Shown: positions 1-8,636, counted from the first letter of the stretch. The stretch is DNA of 50,540 bases from Clostridia bacterium (GCA_017403185.1 JAFQON010000022.1:1-50540); one strand, 5' to 3'. Made by a program: numbers and translations. Notes: generated from the sequence alone by a model not told the origin.

Positions 1-141
1 CATACATTTCTACAACAACGAAAGAATCCAATTAAAAACAAAACTGACTCCGCTTGAAAAACGAAGTCAGTATGTCGCTTAATTAAATATTTCTGCCATA
101 GGGTCTTTTTTTGTACTGTCCGCACAATTTGGGGCAGTTCA
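1..141 (+). mobile_element. IS3-family insertion sequence, right end only
   Basis: Only the 3' end of the element is in the window. It comprises the last 26 codons of an OrfB-type transposase followed by a non-coding end that finishes in GGGGCAGTTCA near 141. A terminus ending in TCA/TTCA is typical of IS3-family (IS150-like) inverted repeats. The left end and the rest of the transposase lie before base 1. The element ends about 20 bp beyond the stop codon of the TIR/TPR gene, so it sits just downstream of that gene without interrupting it. The exact IS boundary is inferred, because the partner inverted repeat cannot be seen. Confidence 0.65.
2..82 (+). CDS. IS3-family transposase OrfB, C-terminal fragment
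   Basis: Reading frame 2 gives 26 codons and a TAA stop. The peptide contains FYNNERIQ followed by LTPLEKRSQY, which matches the conserved C-terminus of IS3/IS150-group DDE transposases (the Y-N-x-x-R ... L-x-P-x-x-Y/F region). It is cut by the window start, so the DDE catalytic core is not visible and activity cannot be judged. Confidence 0.7.
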   Translation: MHFYNNERIQLKTKLTPLEKRSQYVA

Positions 142-161
142 GGTGTGAGCCTCTCTTTTAT

Positions 162-2825
162 TTATGAATAATTTTCAAGAATAGATTTAAGGTAATTATA
201 GTTCCGCTCATGACGAGTCTTTAACATGAAATTTTCAATATTTTCAAGATAGCAAGGATAAAATTCACATGCCTTACGAAGATACTCTATATCGGGGTTA
301 TCTCTGTCAAGCAGAGCAAGTTCTTCATACACTTTAGCCAAATTACCTTTATCTTCTTTTTCACCGCTCATTTCTGCAAGTTGTGTTCCGAATTCAAGTG
401 CTTCAATAAGAAAGTCTTTTGCCATTGAATTATCTTGGATATTGTATTTTGCATAACTTCCAAGGTCTTTTAAACAATTAAAAACTTCTCTTTTAATTTC
501 CAAGGCAAAACCTTCGTCTTCCAATGATTCCGAAAACTTCAGAAATTCCAAAAGATATTCCCTTGATTTTTTTAAATTCACTGATTTAAATGCTGAATAA
601 TATAAATTTTTATAGCTCCAATAAATGCCGTTTTGTGATATATGGGTAGCAGTTTCTTCTCTGAGCTGAATTCTTATTCCCAAACTTTTTAAATACAGTT
701 TTTCTGCTTCAACAAAATTTTCTGTTCTTTTAAATTCATCGGCAGTTTTATCAATCAAATGAGCCAACCTTTCTCTGTCATCAGGAAAAACAGCAAACTC
801 GGAAATTTGATCAATAAGTTTCAAAGACAAATCAACATAGAATTTCAAATCATTCTCATTTTGACTGAAATAAGCAATCTCAGCAAGATGAGCACAGCAT
901 TGCAACAGCGCTTCTTTCTCATTCAACGCACCTGTTTCTTGTTCAAGTTGCTTCCTTATTTCAAACGATTTTAAATAATAATCCTGAGCCTTTTGCTTGG
1001 TTTCATCGAAATTGGAATAAGCATCTCCTATCAAAATATACGACTGCGCAAGATCTTCTCTTTTTTGAACAGCATTGCTCTTTTCCACAAGACATTTTCT
1101 GATTTCAATAGCTTTTTTATAATAATCAATCGCTTTGTTATTGCTCTCTTCATCATATGGATTTTTATATATTTCGCCAAGATAACAATATGTATCAGCC
1201 AAATCTTTACTTGCCCGGAAATCACCGTTCTTTTCAACAAAAGCCTTACTAACTTCAACTGCTTTCAAAAAATATTGTTCACCGTTATCTCTTCCGTTTT
1301 CAAACTCTACCTGTCCGAGTTTATAATAACTTACAAATAAATCTCTGTTAAATCCGAATACACCGCTTTCTTTAAGGCTTAACAATATATTCAGACCTTT
1401 CAGATAATACTCACGAGCTTCTAATCTTGTTGTTTCATATTTATCATAATTATGAACCAATAAATATCTCGCTTCCGAATGAGTAAAATCACCAAGCTTA
1501 TTATAGCTTACCGACAAATATCTTTTCGCTTGATGTGCACCGGTTTTTTCAACAAGATTATAGCTTGTTTCATTCATAATTTTATAATATTCGATTGCTT
1601 TTTGAGTGTTCCAAAGTTCTTTACAAAAATCACCGAGACCCCATATTTCATCCAAAAACTTATAACCGTCATTTATTTTGCCCGTTTTTTCATAAATTCG
1701 CTTAAAACGAAAAACATAGTTCTCCTGCCACAAAATTGCTTTTTCGTAATCTCTCTTTACGCCCTCGCCGTTGCGGTACATTGTGACGAGCTTTTTCATC
1801 GCTTCGGGGAGACCTGCCTCTGCGGCGGAGGTGATGAGCGAAACTGCTCTTTCGTGGTCAACCTCAACATCAATACCCGAAAGATATGCAAGACCGATAA
1901 AGAAATTGTGCTCGGGTGAGCTGTCGTTTTCCCTTTTAGCCATTGCCTGCACAGCCTTGAGCAAACTGTCACTAAGGGCTGATTCGTTATGAGCATCGGT
2001 GCACACGGGGATATCCTTATAGCATTCTTCAAGCAGCTTTCTGTCTGTTTCAACAAGCTCTGCGGGCAAAATGGGCTTGTTCTTTTCTTTTGCCATTGGG
2101 TATTCCGTTGACATGATGTAGTTGGGCTCGTTAACAAGATTCGGCGTTACCGCCATAACGAAAAGTCCGCTTTTGTTGAGCGCATCTTCAATTGAATCGT
2201 TGAAATTTTCGCCCGGCGTGAGGAATTCGTCATACCATATCGCGATGTCACGGCAGAAATCGTTTTTATGTATCAGACGCATTAATTCCTGAGCATATTT
2301 TCTGTCCTTTTTGCGGTAGCTGAGAAACACATAAGCATCAAATGCCGCCCTGACCTTCGCCGCAAGTTCATCGCCGACAAGCACGGATGAAAGATATTTT
2401 TCAAGCTTTTCGTCATAGCTGATAGCGGTCAAATCTCCGGAATTGGGGTCAAGAAACTGCAAATCTCCGCATTTTTTGTTGAAGTGCTCTTCAAGACCGT
2501 TTTCCTGCATAATCGGCAGCACGGGAATGTGCTTTTCCATAGCAAAAGCAAACTCGGAGTCGATTGCTCTGTTGGGGTCAAAAAGCAGATTTGAGGTTAC
2601 GGGCATAACGAAAAGCTGCATCTGACCGAGGTCGTGAAACAGTTCTTCTTCGCTGTATGAAGCTGTGCTGTCAAGATAAAAAATTGCACAGTTCTGCTTT
2701 TTAAGAATATCATCGGATATTTTTTCGAAATATCTCTCAAAATCCTTGGGGTGGCACGAAAAATACACTCTCGGCATTCCCTGAGGGCTCATCATTCCTC
2801 TTGTTTTAAACTTGAGTTCAGCCAT
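162..2825 (-). CDS. Tandem TIR-domain protein with Sel1 and TPR repeats
   Basis: An 887-residue protein. The start at 2825 is chosen over an in-frame ATG 30 bp upstream because a GGAGG box lies just ahead of it. Two TIR-like domains are visible, at about residues 18-115 (starts PRVYFSCH) and 164-275 (starts AYVFLSYRKKD). Both carry a glutamate in the helix where TIR NADases have their catalytic Glu (SEFAFA, E91; TEYPMA, E241). They are followed by Sel1-type repeats (about 305-365) and a long TPR array (about 370-870) with repeated A-x-x-Y-Y-x-K-x-x-E units. TIR-TPR proteins act in signalling or anti-phage NAD+ depletion; which applies here is unknown. There is no signal peptide or membrane segment. 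It stands alone, with an amidase upstream and an IS downstream. Confidence 0.75.
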   Translation of the reverse strand: MAELKFKTRGMMSPQGMPRVYFSCHPKDFERYFEKISDDILKKQNCAIFYLDSTASYSEEELFHDLGQMQLFVMPVTSNLLFDPNRAIDSEFAFAMEKHIPVLPIMQENGLEEHFNKKCGDLQFLDPNSGDLTAISYDEKLEKYLSSVLVGDELAAKVRAAFDAYVFLSYRKKDRKYAQELMRLIHKNDFCRDIAIWYDEFLTPGENFNDSIEDALNKSGLFVMAVTPNLVNEPNYIMSTEYPMAKEKNKPILPAELVETDRKLLEECYKDIPVCTDAHNESALSDSLLKAVQAMAKRENDSSPEHNFFIGLAYLSGIDVEVDHERAVSLITSAAEAGLPEAMKKLVTMYRNGEGVKRDYEKAILWQENYVFRFKRIYEKTGKINDGYKFLDEIWGLGDFCKELWNTQKAIEYYKIMNETSYNLVEKTGAHQAKRYLSVSYNKLGDFTHSEARYLLVHNYDKYETTRLEAREYYLKGLNILLSLKESGVFGFNRDLFVSYYKLGQVEFENGRDNGEQYFLKAVEVSKAFVEKNGDFRASKDLADTYCYLGEIYKNPYDEESNNKAIDYYKKAIEIRKCLVEKSNAVQKREDLAQSYILIGDAYSNFDETKQKAQDYYLKSFEIRKQLEQETGALNEKEALLQCCAHLAEIAYFSQNENDLKFYVDLSLKLIDQISEFAVFPDDRERLAHLIDKTADEFKRTENFVEAEKLYLKSLGIRIQLREETATHISQNGIYWSYKNLYYSAFKSVNLKKSREYLLEFLKFSESLEDEGFALEIKREVFNCLKDLGSYAKYNIQDNSMAKDFLIEALEFGTQLAEMSGEKEDKGNLAKVYEELALLDRDNPDIEYLRKACEFYPCYLENIENFMLKTRHERNYNYLKSILENYS

Positions 2826-2890
2826 AATAATCCTCCGAAGATCTTTATATATCATTTAACTGTTTAAAATTATTGTTTTTCGCAGATAAA

Positions 2891-3517
2891 TCAGCTTTCC
2901 AACGATAAAATCACTGCATCAGCTATTGCTTGGGCATAGGCATCAAGATTCTTGTCAAAAAGGCTGTTATCCTCTTCGCTGTTGATAAAGCCGAGTTCAA
3001 CAAGGCAGCTCGGCATATTGCTGTGGCTGTTGACATAATAATTGCCGTCACCTCTCGCATATCCTGCCTTAACTCCCCTGTTTTGGGAAATTCCCGCTTC
3101 ATCAAGATTTTTCAATATATTTTCGGCAAGCTCAATATCTTTAACGGGGCTGTCATCACTGACCCATATTTCAACACCCTTTGCGCCGTCAGCACTGTTA
3201 CGGTGAAGCGAAACAAAAAGCTCCGCCTGCCTGCGGTTTGCAATTTTACAGCGTTTTTCAAGGCTGATGAATGTATCGTCATCCCTCGTCATTGCAACCT
3301 CAACGCCCTTTTCTTCGAGCTTTTCGGCAACAAGCAACGCAACAGCCAGATTATCGTCTTTTTCATATCTGCCGTTATATTGCGCACCCACATCATCACC
3401 GCCGTGACCCGCATCTATAACCACCTGAACGGTATCATTCAGAACAAAAGATGTTATGGCTATGGCAATAATAATTGCAACCGTACCTGCGACGGCAATT
3501 TTCATATTGATTTTCAT
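2891..3517 (-). CDS. N-acetylmuramoyl-L-alanine amidase (Amidase_3 family)
   Basis: A 208-residue, membrane-anchored or secreted zinc amidase that cleaves the bond between muramic acid and L-alanine in peptidoglycan. An N-terminal hydrophobic helix (about residues 5-27) is followed by the Amidase_3 fold. The zinc ligands are visible as H38 (DAGHGG), E52 (YEKD) and H105 (SLHRN), and the catalytic glutamate as E174 (CLVELGF). The length fits CwlD/AmiC-like catalytic domains without extra wall-binding repeats. GGAGGTGG lies just upstream of the ATG. The gene follows the trxB terminator, so it probably has its own promoter. A CwlD-like role in spore cortex is possible, but the sequence does not decide this. 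Confidence 0.88.
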   Translation of the reverse strand: MKINMKIAVAGTVAIIIAIAITSFVLNDTVQVVIDAGHGGDDVGAQYNGRYEKDDNLAVALLVAEKLEEKGVEVAMTRDDDTFISLEKRCKIANRRQAELFVSLHRNSADGAKGVEIWVSDDSPVKDIELAENILKNLDEAGISQNRGVKAGYARGDGNYYVNSHSNMPSCLVELGFINSEEDNSLFDKNLDAYAQAIADAVILSLES

Positions 3518-3567
3518 TCATCCACCTCCGATTAGTATATTATATCATCATTACACTTCCGTAATGC

Positions 3568-3595
3568 CAAAAACGGGGCTGAAATCAGCCCCGTT
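3568..3595 (-). terminator. Rho-independent terminator of the nrdD-trxB operon
   Basis: A perfect 11-bp stem (AACGGGGCTGA / TCAGCCCCGTT at 3572-3582 and 3585-3595) with a 2-nt loop. On the minus strand it is followed by TTTTT. It begins 3 bp after the trxB stop codon. Confidence 0.9.
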
Positions 3596-3598
3596 AAA

Positions 3599-4507
3599 TT
3601 ACATGGAATCTATATATCTGCAGGCAGCAAGTGCTGCAACAGAACCGTCTGCCGTTGCGGTTGTAATCTGCCTTATCTGCTTTTTGCGGCAGTCACCCGC
3701 AACAAATACACCTGAGGTTTTGGTAAGACAAGCTTCATCGGAATCAATATATCCCCAATCGTCAAGACCTGCAATATCCGCAAATGCGCCATTATTGGGA
3801 ATAAGACCGATTGCAACAAAAAGCCCGTCAACCTTAAGCTCTGATTCGGATTTATCGGCTTCCTTGACCAGCTTCAGCCCTTCAAGGGATTTTTCGCCTA
3901 CAAGCTCGGAAATAACCGTGCCCATGATAAATTCAACATTATCCTTCTCTTTGAGTTTTTCAACAAGGCGTGCTTCGCCCGTGAAATAATCAAGATTCTG
4001 GATAACATAAACCTTCTTACAGCCTTCCGAAAGGAGCACCGCCTCCTGCAAAGCGGAGTTTCCGCCGCCAAGCACTGCTACGGTCTGACCCTTGAAGAAA
4101 GCACCGTCGCACACTGCGCAATAGGAGATGCCCTCGCCTACAAGCTCGTTTTCATTGGGCAGACCAATCTGCCTGTGTTTAACACCCGTTGCGATGATAA
4201 CAGCCTTTGCTTCGTGCTCGCCTTCCTCTGTTACAACGGTCTTTGTTGCACCGTTATCACGGATTGCGGTTACGGTTTCCATTTCAATTTCAGCACCCTG
4301 ACTGAGCACCTGGTCAATGAGCTTTTCGGCAAATTCGTTGCCGCTCATCTGAGCAAAACCGGGATAATTCTCAATCTGCGGTGAATAGGTTATCTGACCG
4401 CCGAAGGTTCCTTTTTCAAGAACAAGAACGGACTTATCCGCCCTGAGAGCATAGAGCGCCGCAGTAAGACCTGCGGGGCCCGCTCCGATTATGATAATAT
4501 CATACAT
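3599..4507 (-). CDS. trxB: Thioredoxin reductase
   Basis: A 302-residue flavoprotein that passes electrons from NADPH through FAD to a dithiol partner. The FAD dinucleotide-binding motif GAGPAG is at residues 8-13. The redox-active pair is C130-AVC-C133, followed by DG. The second nucleotide-binding motif GGGNS is near 147-151, and a C-terminal GVFVAGDC FAD contact is present. The gene starts 13 bp after nrdD, with GAGGATTG upstream, and ends at a strong terminator, so it is cotranscribed with nrdD. Because the neighbouring NrdD carries a fused glutaredoxin-like domain, this reductase may recycle it directly; that link is inference. Length and motifs match the low-Mr TrxR family. Confidence 0.93.
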   Translation of the reverse strand: MYDIIIIGAGPAGLTAALYALRADKSVLVLEKGTFGGQITYSPQIENYPGFAQMSGNEFAEKLIDQVLSQGAEIEMETVTAIRDNGATKTVVTEEGEHEAKAVIIATGVKHRQIGLPNENELVGEGISYCAVCDGAFFKGQTVAVLGGGNSALQEAVLLSEGCKKVYVIQNLDYFTGEARLVEKLKEKDNVEFIMGTVISELVGEKSLEGLKLVKEADKSESELKVDGLFVAIGLIPNNGAFADIAGLDDWGYIDSDEACLTKTSGVFVAGDCRKKQIRQITTATADGSVAALAACRYIDSM

Positions 4508-4520
4508 AAAAATTCAATCC

Positions 4521-6908
4521 TCAGATTGCTGCGCCGTTTGCAGCTTCAATGAATTTCTTGACTTCCGCAACACCTGCATATTTATCAAACTCACCGTTTG
4601 CAACAACAACAAGTGTGGGAGCCTGTCTTACTCCGAGAGCAACTGCAAGATCTTCATTTTCGTAAGCCATTATTTCTTCATAGGGAATGTTTGCCTTATT
4701 AAGAAGCGCAATTGCTATTTTGCAGTTGGGGCAAGTGCTTGTTTTGAAAAGATAGATTCCGTCTGCAAGAGGGCAAGCAGACGCAGATGCTTCCGCAGCA
4801 GCGGCAGGAGCTGTTTTTACAGTGCCGTGCTTTGAAATATCGGAGCTCTCCATATTATATACCTTGCGCTCTTTATATTCCTGAGTTTTGCCGTCATTCC
4901 AGTTCTGAACAGGTCTGTAATATCCTGTGATACGGCTGTAAACCTCAGCATTTTCGCCGCATTCGGGGCACTCAAAGTGCTCGCCTGCGATATAGCCGTG
5001 ATTCTTACATACTGAATATGTGGGTGAAATTGAGTAATAAGGCAGTCTGTAGTTTTCCGAAATCTTTCTTACAAGATTTGCGGCAGCCTTCCAGTCGGGG
5101 AGCTTTTCGCCGAGGAATGCGTGGAAAACAGTGCCCGAAGTGTAAAGAGTGTGGAGCTCATCCTGCATATCAAGAGCTTCAAATACATCCTCTGTGTAGC
5201 CAACGGGAAGATGTGAGCTGTTGGTATAATACGGTGTTCCGTCCGAAGCGGTTATGATGCCGGGATAGCGCTTAACATCGTGCTTTGCAAGACGGTATGA
5301 GGTTGACTCTGCGGGAGTTGCTTCAAGATTGAAGAGATCACCGTACATCTCCTGATAATCAGAAAGGCGGTTTCTCATGTGATTAAGAACATCCTTTGCA
5401 AACTGACGGGTCTTTTCGTTGATCATGTTTGCTCTGAGCCAGTTTGCGTTAAGACCGACTTCGTTCATACCAACAAGACCGATTGTTGAGAAATGGTTTG
5501 CAAATGTGCCGAGATATCTCTTGGTGTAAGGATAAAGACCTTCGTTGAGAAGCTTTGTGATGATTTTGCGCTTGATATCGAGTGAACGGGCTGCAATATC
5601 CATCATCTTATCAAGGCGTCTGTAGAAATCTGCTTCACTTTCTGCAAGATATGCTATTCTGGGAAGGTTAATTGTTACAACGCCTACAGAACCTGTGCTT
5701 TCACCGCTGCCGAAGAAACCGCCGCTCTTTTTGCGAAGTTCACGAAGGTCAAGACGAAGACGGCAGCACATTGAGCGGACATCGCTGGGCTCCATGTCGC
5801 TGTTAACATAGTTTGAGAAATAGGGTGTGCCGTATTTGGAGGTCATTTCAAAGAGAAGCTTGTTATTCTCTGTCTCTGACCAGTCAAAATCTCTTGTGAT
5901 TGAATATGTGGGGATGGGATACTGGAAGCCTCTGCCATTGGCATCGCCTTCGATCATGATTTCGATGAAAGCCTTGTTGATCATATCCATTTCAGCTTTA
6001 CAATCGCCGTAGGTGAAGTCCATCTCCTTGCCGCCTACGATAGCGTTCAAGCCCGCAAGGTCAGCGGGAACGGTCCAGTCAAGAGTGATGTTTGAGAAAG
6101 GTGCCTGAGTACCCCAACGGCTGGGTGTGTTCACACCGAAAACAAAGGATTCGATGCACTTTTTAACCTGATCGTAGCTGAGGTTATCAACCTTGACAAA
6201 GGGTGCAAGGTAGGTGTCGAATGATGAGAAAGCCTGAGCACCTGCCCACTCATTCTGCATAATACCGAGGAAATTGACCATCTGATTGCAAAGAGTTGCA
6301 AGATGGCTTGCGGGAGCAGAGGTAATCTTGCCCGTTACGCCGCCGAGACCTTCCTGAATAAGCTGCTTGAGTGACCAACCGGCGCAATAACCGGTAAGCA
6401 TTGAAAGGTCATGAATATGAATATCTGCATTTCTGTGAGCATTTGCGATTTCATCATCATAGATTTCGGAAAGCCAATAGTTAGCAGTGATTGCACCCGA
6501 GTTGCTGAGAATAAGACCGCCTACCGAATAGGTAACGGTTGAATTCTCCTTAACTCTCCAGTCGGTAACATTAACATAGCTGTTAACAAGCTCTTTATAG
6601 TCAAGGATTGTTGACTTAAGATTACGGAGCTTTTCACGCTGCCTTCTGTAAAGGATGTAAGCCTTTGCGATATCGGCATAGCCTGCCTGAATGAGAACCT
6701 GCTCAACGCTGTCCTGAATTGCTTCAACGGCAATAAGGCCATTTTCAATTTTAGGCTCGAAATCCGCCGTTACCTTGAGAGCAAGGAAATCAATTGTTGA
6801 GGGATGATACTGCTTTTCCTGCGATTCAAATGCCTTTTTGATGGCTTCGCCGATTTTGGTGATGTTGAATTCTGCTACTTTGCCGTCTCTTTTAACTACC
6901 TGATACAT
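4521..6908 (-). CDS. nrdD: Anaerobic (class III) ribonucleoside-triphosphate reductase with C-terminal glutaredoxin-like domain
   Basis: A 795-residue glycyl-radical enzyme that reduces NTPs to dNTPs without oxygen. ATG 6908 is preferred to GTG 6914 because an AAAGGAAAG box lies 8 nt upstream. An ATP-cone occupies about residues 1-90. The catalytic barrel contains SMCCRLRLD and GVVTINLPRIAY. A four-cysteine zinc site near the end (VCKNHGY, CPECGE) precedes the glycyl-radical loop RITGYYRPV (Gly near 662). After an Ala-rich linker there is an extra domain of about 85 residues with a CPNC redox motif (about 726-729) and a cis-Pro QAPTLVV segment, typical of glutaredoxin or NrdH. Most NrdD proteins end soon after the glycine loop. 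The activase gene nrdG lies upstream. Confidence 0.95.
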   Translation of the reverse strand: MYQVVKRDGKVAEFNITKIGEAIKKAFESQEKQYHPSTIDFLALKVTADFEPKIENGLIAVEAIQDSVEQVLIQAGYADIAKAYILYRRQREKLRNLKSTILDYKELVNSYVNVTDWRVKENSTVTYSVGGLILSNSGAITANYWLSEIYDDEIANAHRNADIHIHDLSMLTGYCAGWSLKQLIQEGLGGVTGKITSAPASHLATLCNQMVNFLGIMQNEWAGAQAFSSFDTYLAPFVKVDNLSYDQVKKCIESFVFGVNTPSRWGTQAPFSNITLDWTVPADLAGLNAIVGGKEMDFTYGDCKAEMDMINKAFIEIMIEGDANGRGFQYPIPTYSITRDFDWSETENNKLLFEMTSKYGTPYFSNYVNSDMEPSDVRSMCCRLRLDLRELRKKSGGFFGSGESTGSVGVVTINLPRIAYLAESEADFYRRLDKMMDIAARSLDIKRKIITKLLNEGLYPYTKRYLGTFANHFSTIGLVGMNEVGLNANWLRANMINEKTRQFAKDVLNHMRNRLSDYQEMYGDLFNLEATPAESTSYRLAKHDVKRYPGIITASDGTPYYTNSSHLPVGYTEDVFEALDMQDELHTLYTSGTVFHAFLGEKLPDWKAAANLVRKISENYRLPYYSISPTYSVCKNHGYIAGEHFECPECGENAEVYSRITGYYRPVQNWNDGKTQEYKERKVYNMESSDISKHGTVKTAPAAAAEASASACPLADGIYLFKTSTCPNCKIAIALLNKANIPYEEIMAYENEDLAVALGVRQAPTLVVVANGEFDKYAGVAEVKKFIEAANGAAI

Positions 6909-6997
6909 AACCACGCTTTCCTTTCCGATAAATTGTATTTTAAATTTTAATCAAACCCTATATGTTGTGTTACCGTAATTACACGGCAACGATTAAG

Positions 6998-7091
6998 ATA
7001 TTATCAAATAATTGTGTTCCTGTCAATGCTTTTCACAAGATATTGTGCATCATTTTTGAAGTTCGTTAATAGTGCACAATATATATTGTGT
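6998..7091 (-). promoter_or_regulatory. nrdD promoter with two NrdR boxes
   Basis: On the minus strand a TTGACA (7021-7026) and a TAATAT (6998-7003) are separated by 17 bp. Immediately upstream of the -35 is a good NrdR box, TCACAAGATATTGTGC (7033-7048). A second, imperfect palindrome CACAATATATATTGTG (7075-7090; best NrdR register 7076-7091) starts 43 bp further upstream, close to four helical turns. NrdR is the ATP/dATP-sensing repressor of RNR genes and usually binds such paired boxes. The leader also holds a stem-loop (GTTGCCGT / ACGGTAAC, 6967-6990 region) of unknown role. Confidence 0.75.
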
Positions 7092-7107
7092 TTTTTTGGC
7101 AAAATTC

Positions 7108-7800
7108 TCACACGCCACGGATTTCACACGAATCAACATACTTGAGCATAACATTCTGCATTGTTTTCATCTCATCTTTAGGCACTGCCGTTAGGTCAAA
7201 GCCGATTAATTCGCCCGAATCAATAAAAGCCTGAATATAGTGGCGTTTTGCACCCTGTATCAGCTTGCCTATGCCCTCCATTGAGAAAACGCTGTGAAGC
7301 TCTCGAACAACGGTTGTTCTGAATTCATAATCAACCTTGCCTTCAAGCAAAAACGCAATGCTTTCTTTTATTTTGGATATGTCATAACCACTTATTCCGA
7401 CGGTTTCCGAATAAAGCTCAGGGGAATTTTTGATATCCATTGCCACATAATCAACAAGCCCTCTGTTGACCAGATCCTTGAGTTTTTCGGGGTATGTGCC
7501 GTTGGTATCAAGCTTAACGGAATATCCGAGTTCGCGGATTTTTTGAATAAAAACATCAATATCCTTTTGCATCAGCGGTTCGCCGCCCGTAATGGCAACG
7601 CCCTCTAAAATCCCCTGCCTTTTTTTAAGGTATGAGAGAATTTCTTCTTCGCTGAACTCCGATTCTCCCGACGGATTGATTACAAGACGCGAATTATGGC
7701 AGAAGGGGCAGCGCATATTGCAGCCTGCAGTGAAAAGAGTGCATGCCATTTTGCCGGGATAATCGAGCAATGTTAACTTTTGAAAGCCTTGAATATTCAT
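7108..7800 (-). CDS. nrdG: Anaerobic ribonucleotide reductase activating protein (radical SAM)
   Basis: A 230-residue radical-SAM enzyme that cleaves S-adenosylmethionine to install the glycyl radical on NrdD. The [4Fe-4S] cluster motif is C27-NMR-C31-PF-C34. The GGEP-type SAM-binding motif appears as ITGGEPL, followed by KLDTNGT. The length fits the NrdG2-type activases of Clostridia. The gene lies upstream of nrdD on the same strand with its own promoter. About 200 bp, including the nrdD promoter and NrdR boxes, separate them, so the pair is a regulon rather than one tight operon. CGGAG lies 9 nt before the ATG. Confidence 0.92.
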   Translation of the reverse strand: MNIQGFQKLTLLDYPGKMACTLFTAGCNMRCPFCHNSRLVINPSGESEFSEEEILSYLKKRQGILEGVAITGGEPLMQKDIDVFIQKIRELGYSVKLDTNGTYPEKLKDLVNRGLVDYVAMDIKNSPELYSETVGISGYDISKIKESIAFLLEGKVDYEFRTTVVRELHSVFSMEGIGKLIQGAKRHYIQAFIDSGELIGFDLTAVPKDEMKTMQNVMLKYVDSCEIRGV

Positions 7801-7844
7801 AAAAAATTACTCCGTATATACTGTTATAATTGCGGTGTACGACT

Positions 7845-7928
7845 ATAATAACACAAGATATTGTGTTTTGCAATAGGTAAAACCACAAAATTTTGAATTA
7901 TTTTGATCTATCAAACCAGATATTGTGT
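7845..7928 (-). promoter_or_regulatory. nrdG promoter whose spacer is filled by an NrdR box
   Basis: Minus-strand -35 TTGCAA (7868-7873) and -10 TATTAT (7845-7850) are 17 bp apart. A perfect 16-bp palindromic NrdR box (ACACAAGATATTGTGT, 7851-7866) occupies almost exactly that spacer. A second half-conserved box (7913-7928, CCAGATATTGTGT) is centred 62 bp upstream, close to six helical turns. Bound repressor would directly block RNA polymerase. Confidence 0.75.
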
Positions 7929-7933
7929 TGTCC

Positions 7934-7970
7934 CGCAAAAAAATACGGTAATCCGAAGATCACCGTATTT
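7934..7970 (-). terminator. Rho-independent terminator of the gtrA-like gene
   Basis: The stem AATACGGT / ACCGTATT (7942-7949 with 7962-7969) has a 12-nt loop and is followed by a run of seven T on the minus strand. It lies 15 bp past the stop codon of the GtrA-like gene. Confidence 0.85.
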
Positions 7971-7984
7971 ATAATATGTATTAA

Positions 7985-8542
7985 TTATTTGTCTTCCTTC
8001 TTCTTGCGGAAGAGAATTGCCTGAACAGGGAAGAATGCAATGAACTGGAAGGTCATTGAAGCGAATGTTGAGAGCATGTTTGAAAGTGAAACAGACCAAT
8101 TCCAACCAAGGAAAATATTATAAAGAGTAGGTGCAAGCCATGCTGAGAAAAGAAGAATGATAATGGTGCAAACAAAATAAATGGGAAGAGTTACTGCAAT
8201 ATTGGCGCTTGATTTGAATGTTTTTTCTCTGTTAATAAAGAAAGCAACAATCTGAGCTACAACATTCGATACATTAAAAGCGATACAGTAACCGAGACCG
8301 CCGAGAATGATGTTGCCTGCTGCATCATAATTAACGGGATAATTGAAAACGGGAACACCGTTAACAACAAGCTTAACAAATTCCTGTGAAAAAAGCTCCT
8401 TAACAGCAGGAATCATGGGAATAAGGTTAACCAATGCAATCTGAACGATGCAAGCACCGAGGCTTACAATAATGAATTTAACAAAAACCCAAAGTTTTGC
8501 GAGGAAACCGTTTTTACCTGCGGTCTGATTTGAATTTGCCAT
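7985..8542 (-). CDS. GtrA-like four-helix membrane protein
   Basis: A 185-residue integral membrane protein with four predicted hydrophobic helices (about residues 17-40, 75-100, 115-140 and 150-175). The family-typical charged motif between helices 2 and 3 is seen as FFINREKTFKS. GtrA-family proteins are thought to move lipid-linked sugars (undecaprenyl-phosphate-glucose) across the membrane for wall or O-antigen glycosylation. No glycosyltransferase neighbour is present, so the substrate is unknown. The gene is monocistronic, with its own promoter and terminator. AGGAGATAATAATT precedes the ATG. Confidence 0.75.
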   Translation of the reverse strand: MANSNQTAGKNGFLAKLWVFVKFIIVSLGACIVQIALVNLIPMIPAVKELFSQEFVKLVVNGVPVFNYPVNYDAAGNIILGGLGYCIAFNVSNVVAQIVAFFINREKTFKSSANIAVTLPIYFVCTIIILLFSAWLAPTLYNIFLGWNWSVSLSNMLSTFASMTFQFIAFFPVQAILFRKKKEDK

Positions 8543-8575
8543 AATTATTATCTCCTAACATAATAAATTCAATGT

Positions 8576-8605
8576 ATTATATCACATATTGTATATTCTT
8601 GGCAA
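8576..8605 (-). promoter_or_regulatory. Vegetative promoter of the gtrA-like gene
   Basis: On the minus strand TTGCCA (8600-8605) and TATAAT (8576-8581) are separated by 18 bp. The predicted transcript starts about 30 bp before the GtrA-like ATG. Confidence 0.6.
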
Positions 8606-8636
8606 GTCAAAAATAACTGTTAAATTTTGTGCAATA

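Noticed and set aside
162-2855. Long plus-strand frames opposite the TIR/TPR gene and other large genes.
   Set aside because: They lack ribosome binding sites and have the composition of antisense shadows of well-supported genes.
4521-6908. Assigning NrdD firmly to the thioredoxin-dependent, formate-independent group.
   Set aside because: The fused CPNC domain supports it, but residues such as the TINLPR Asn are compatible with formate use; it cannot be settled by reading the sequence.
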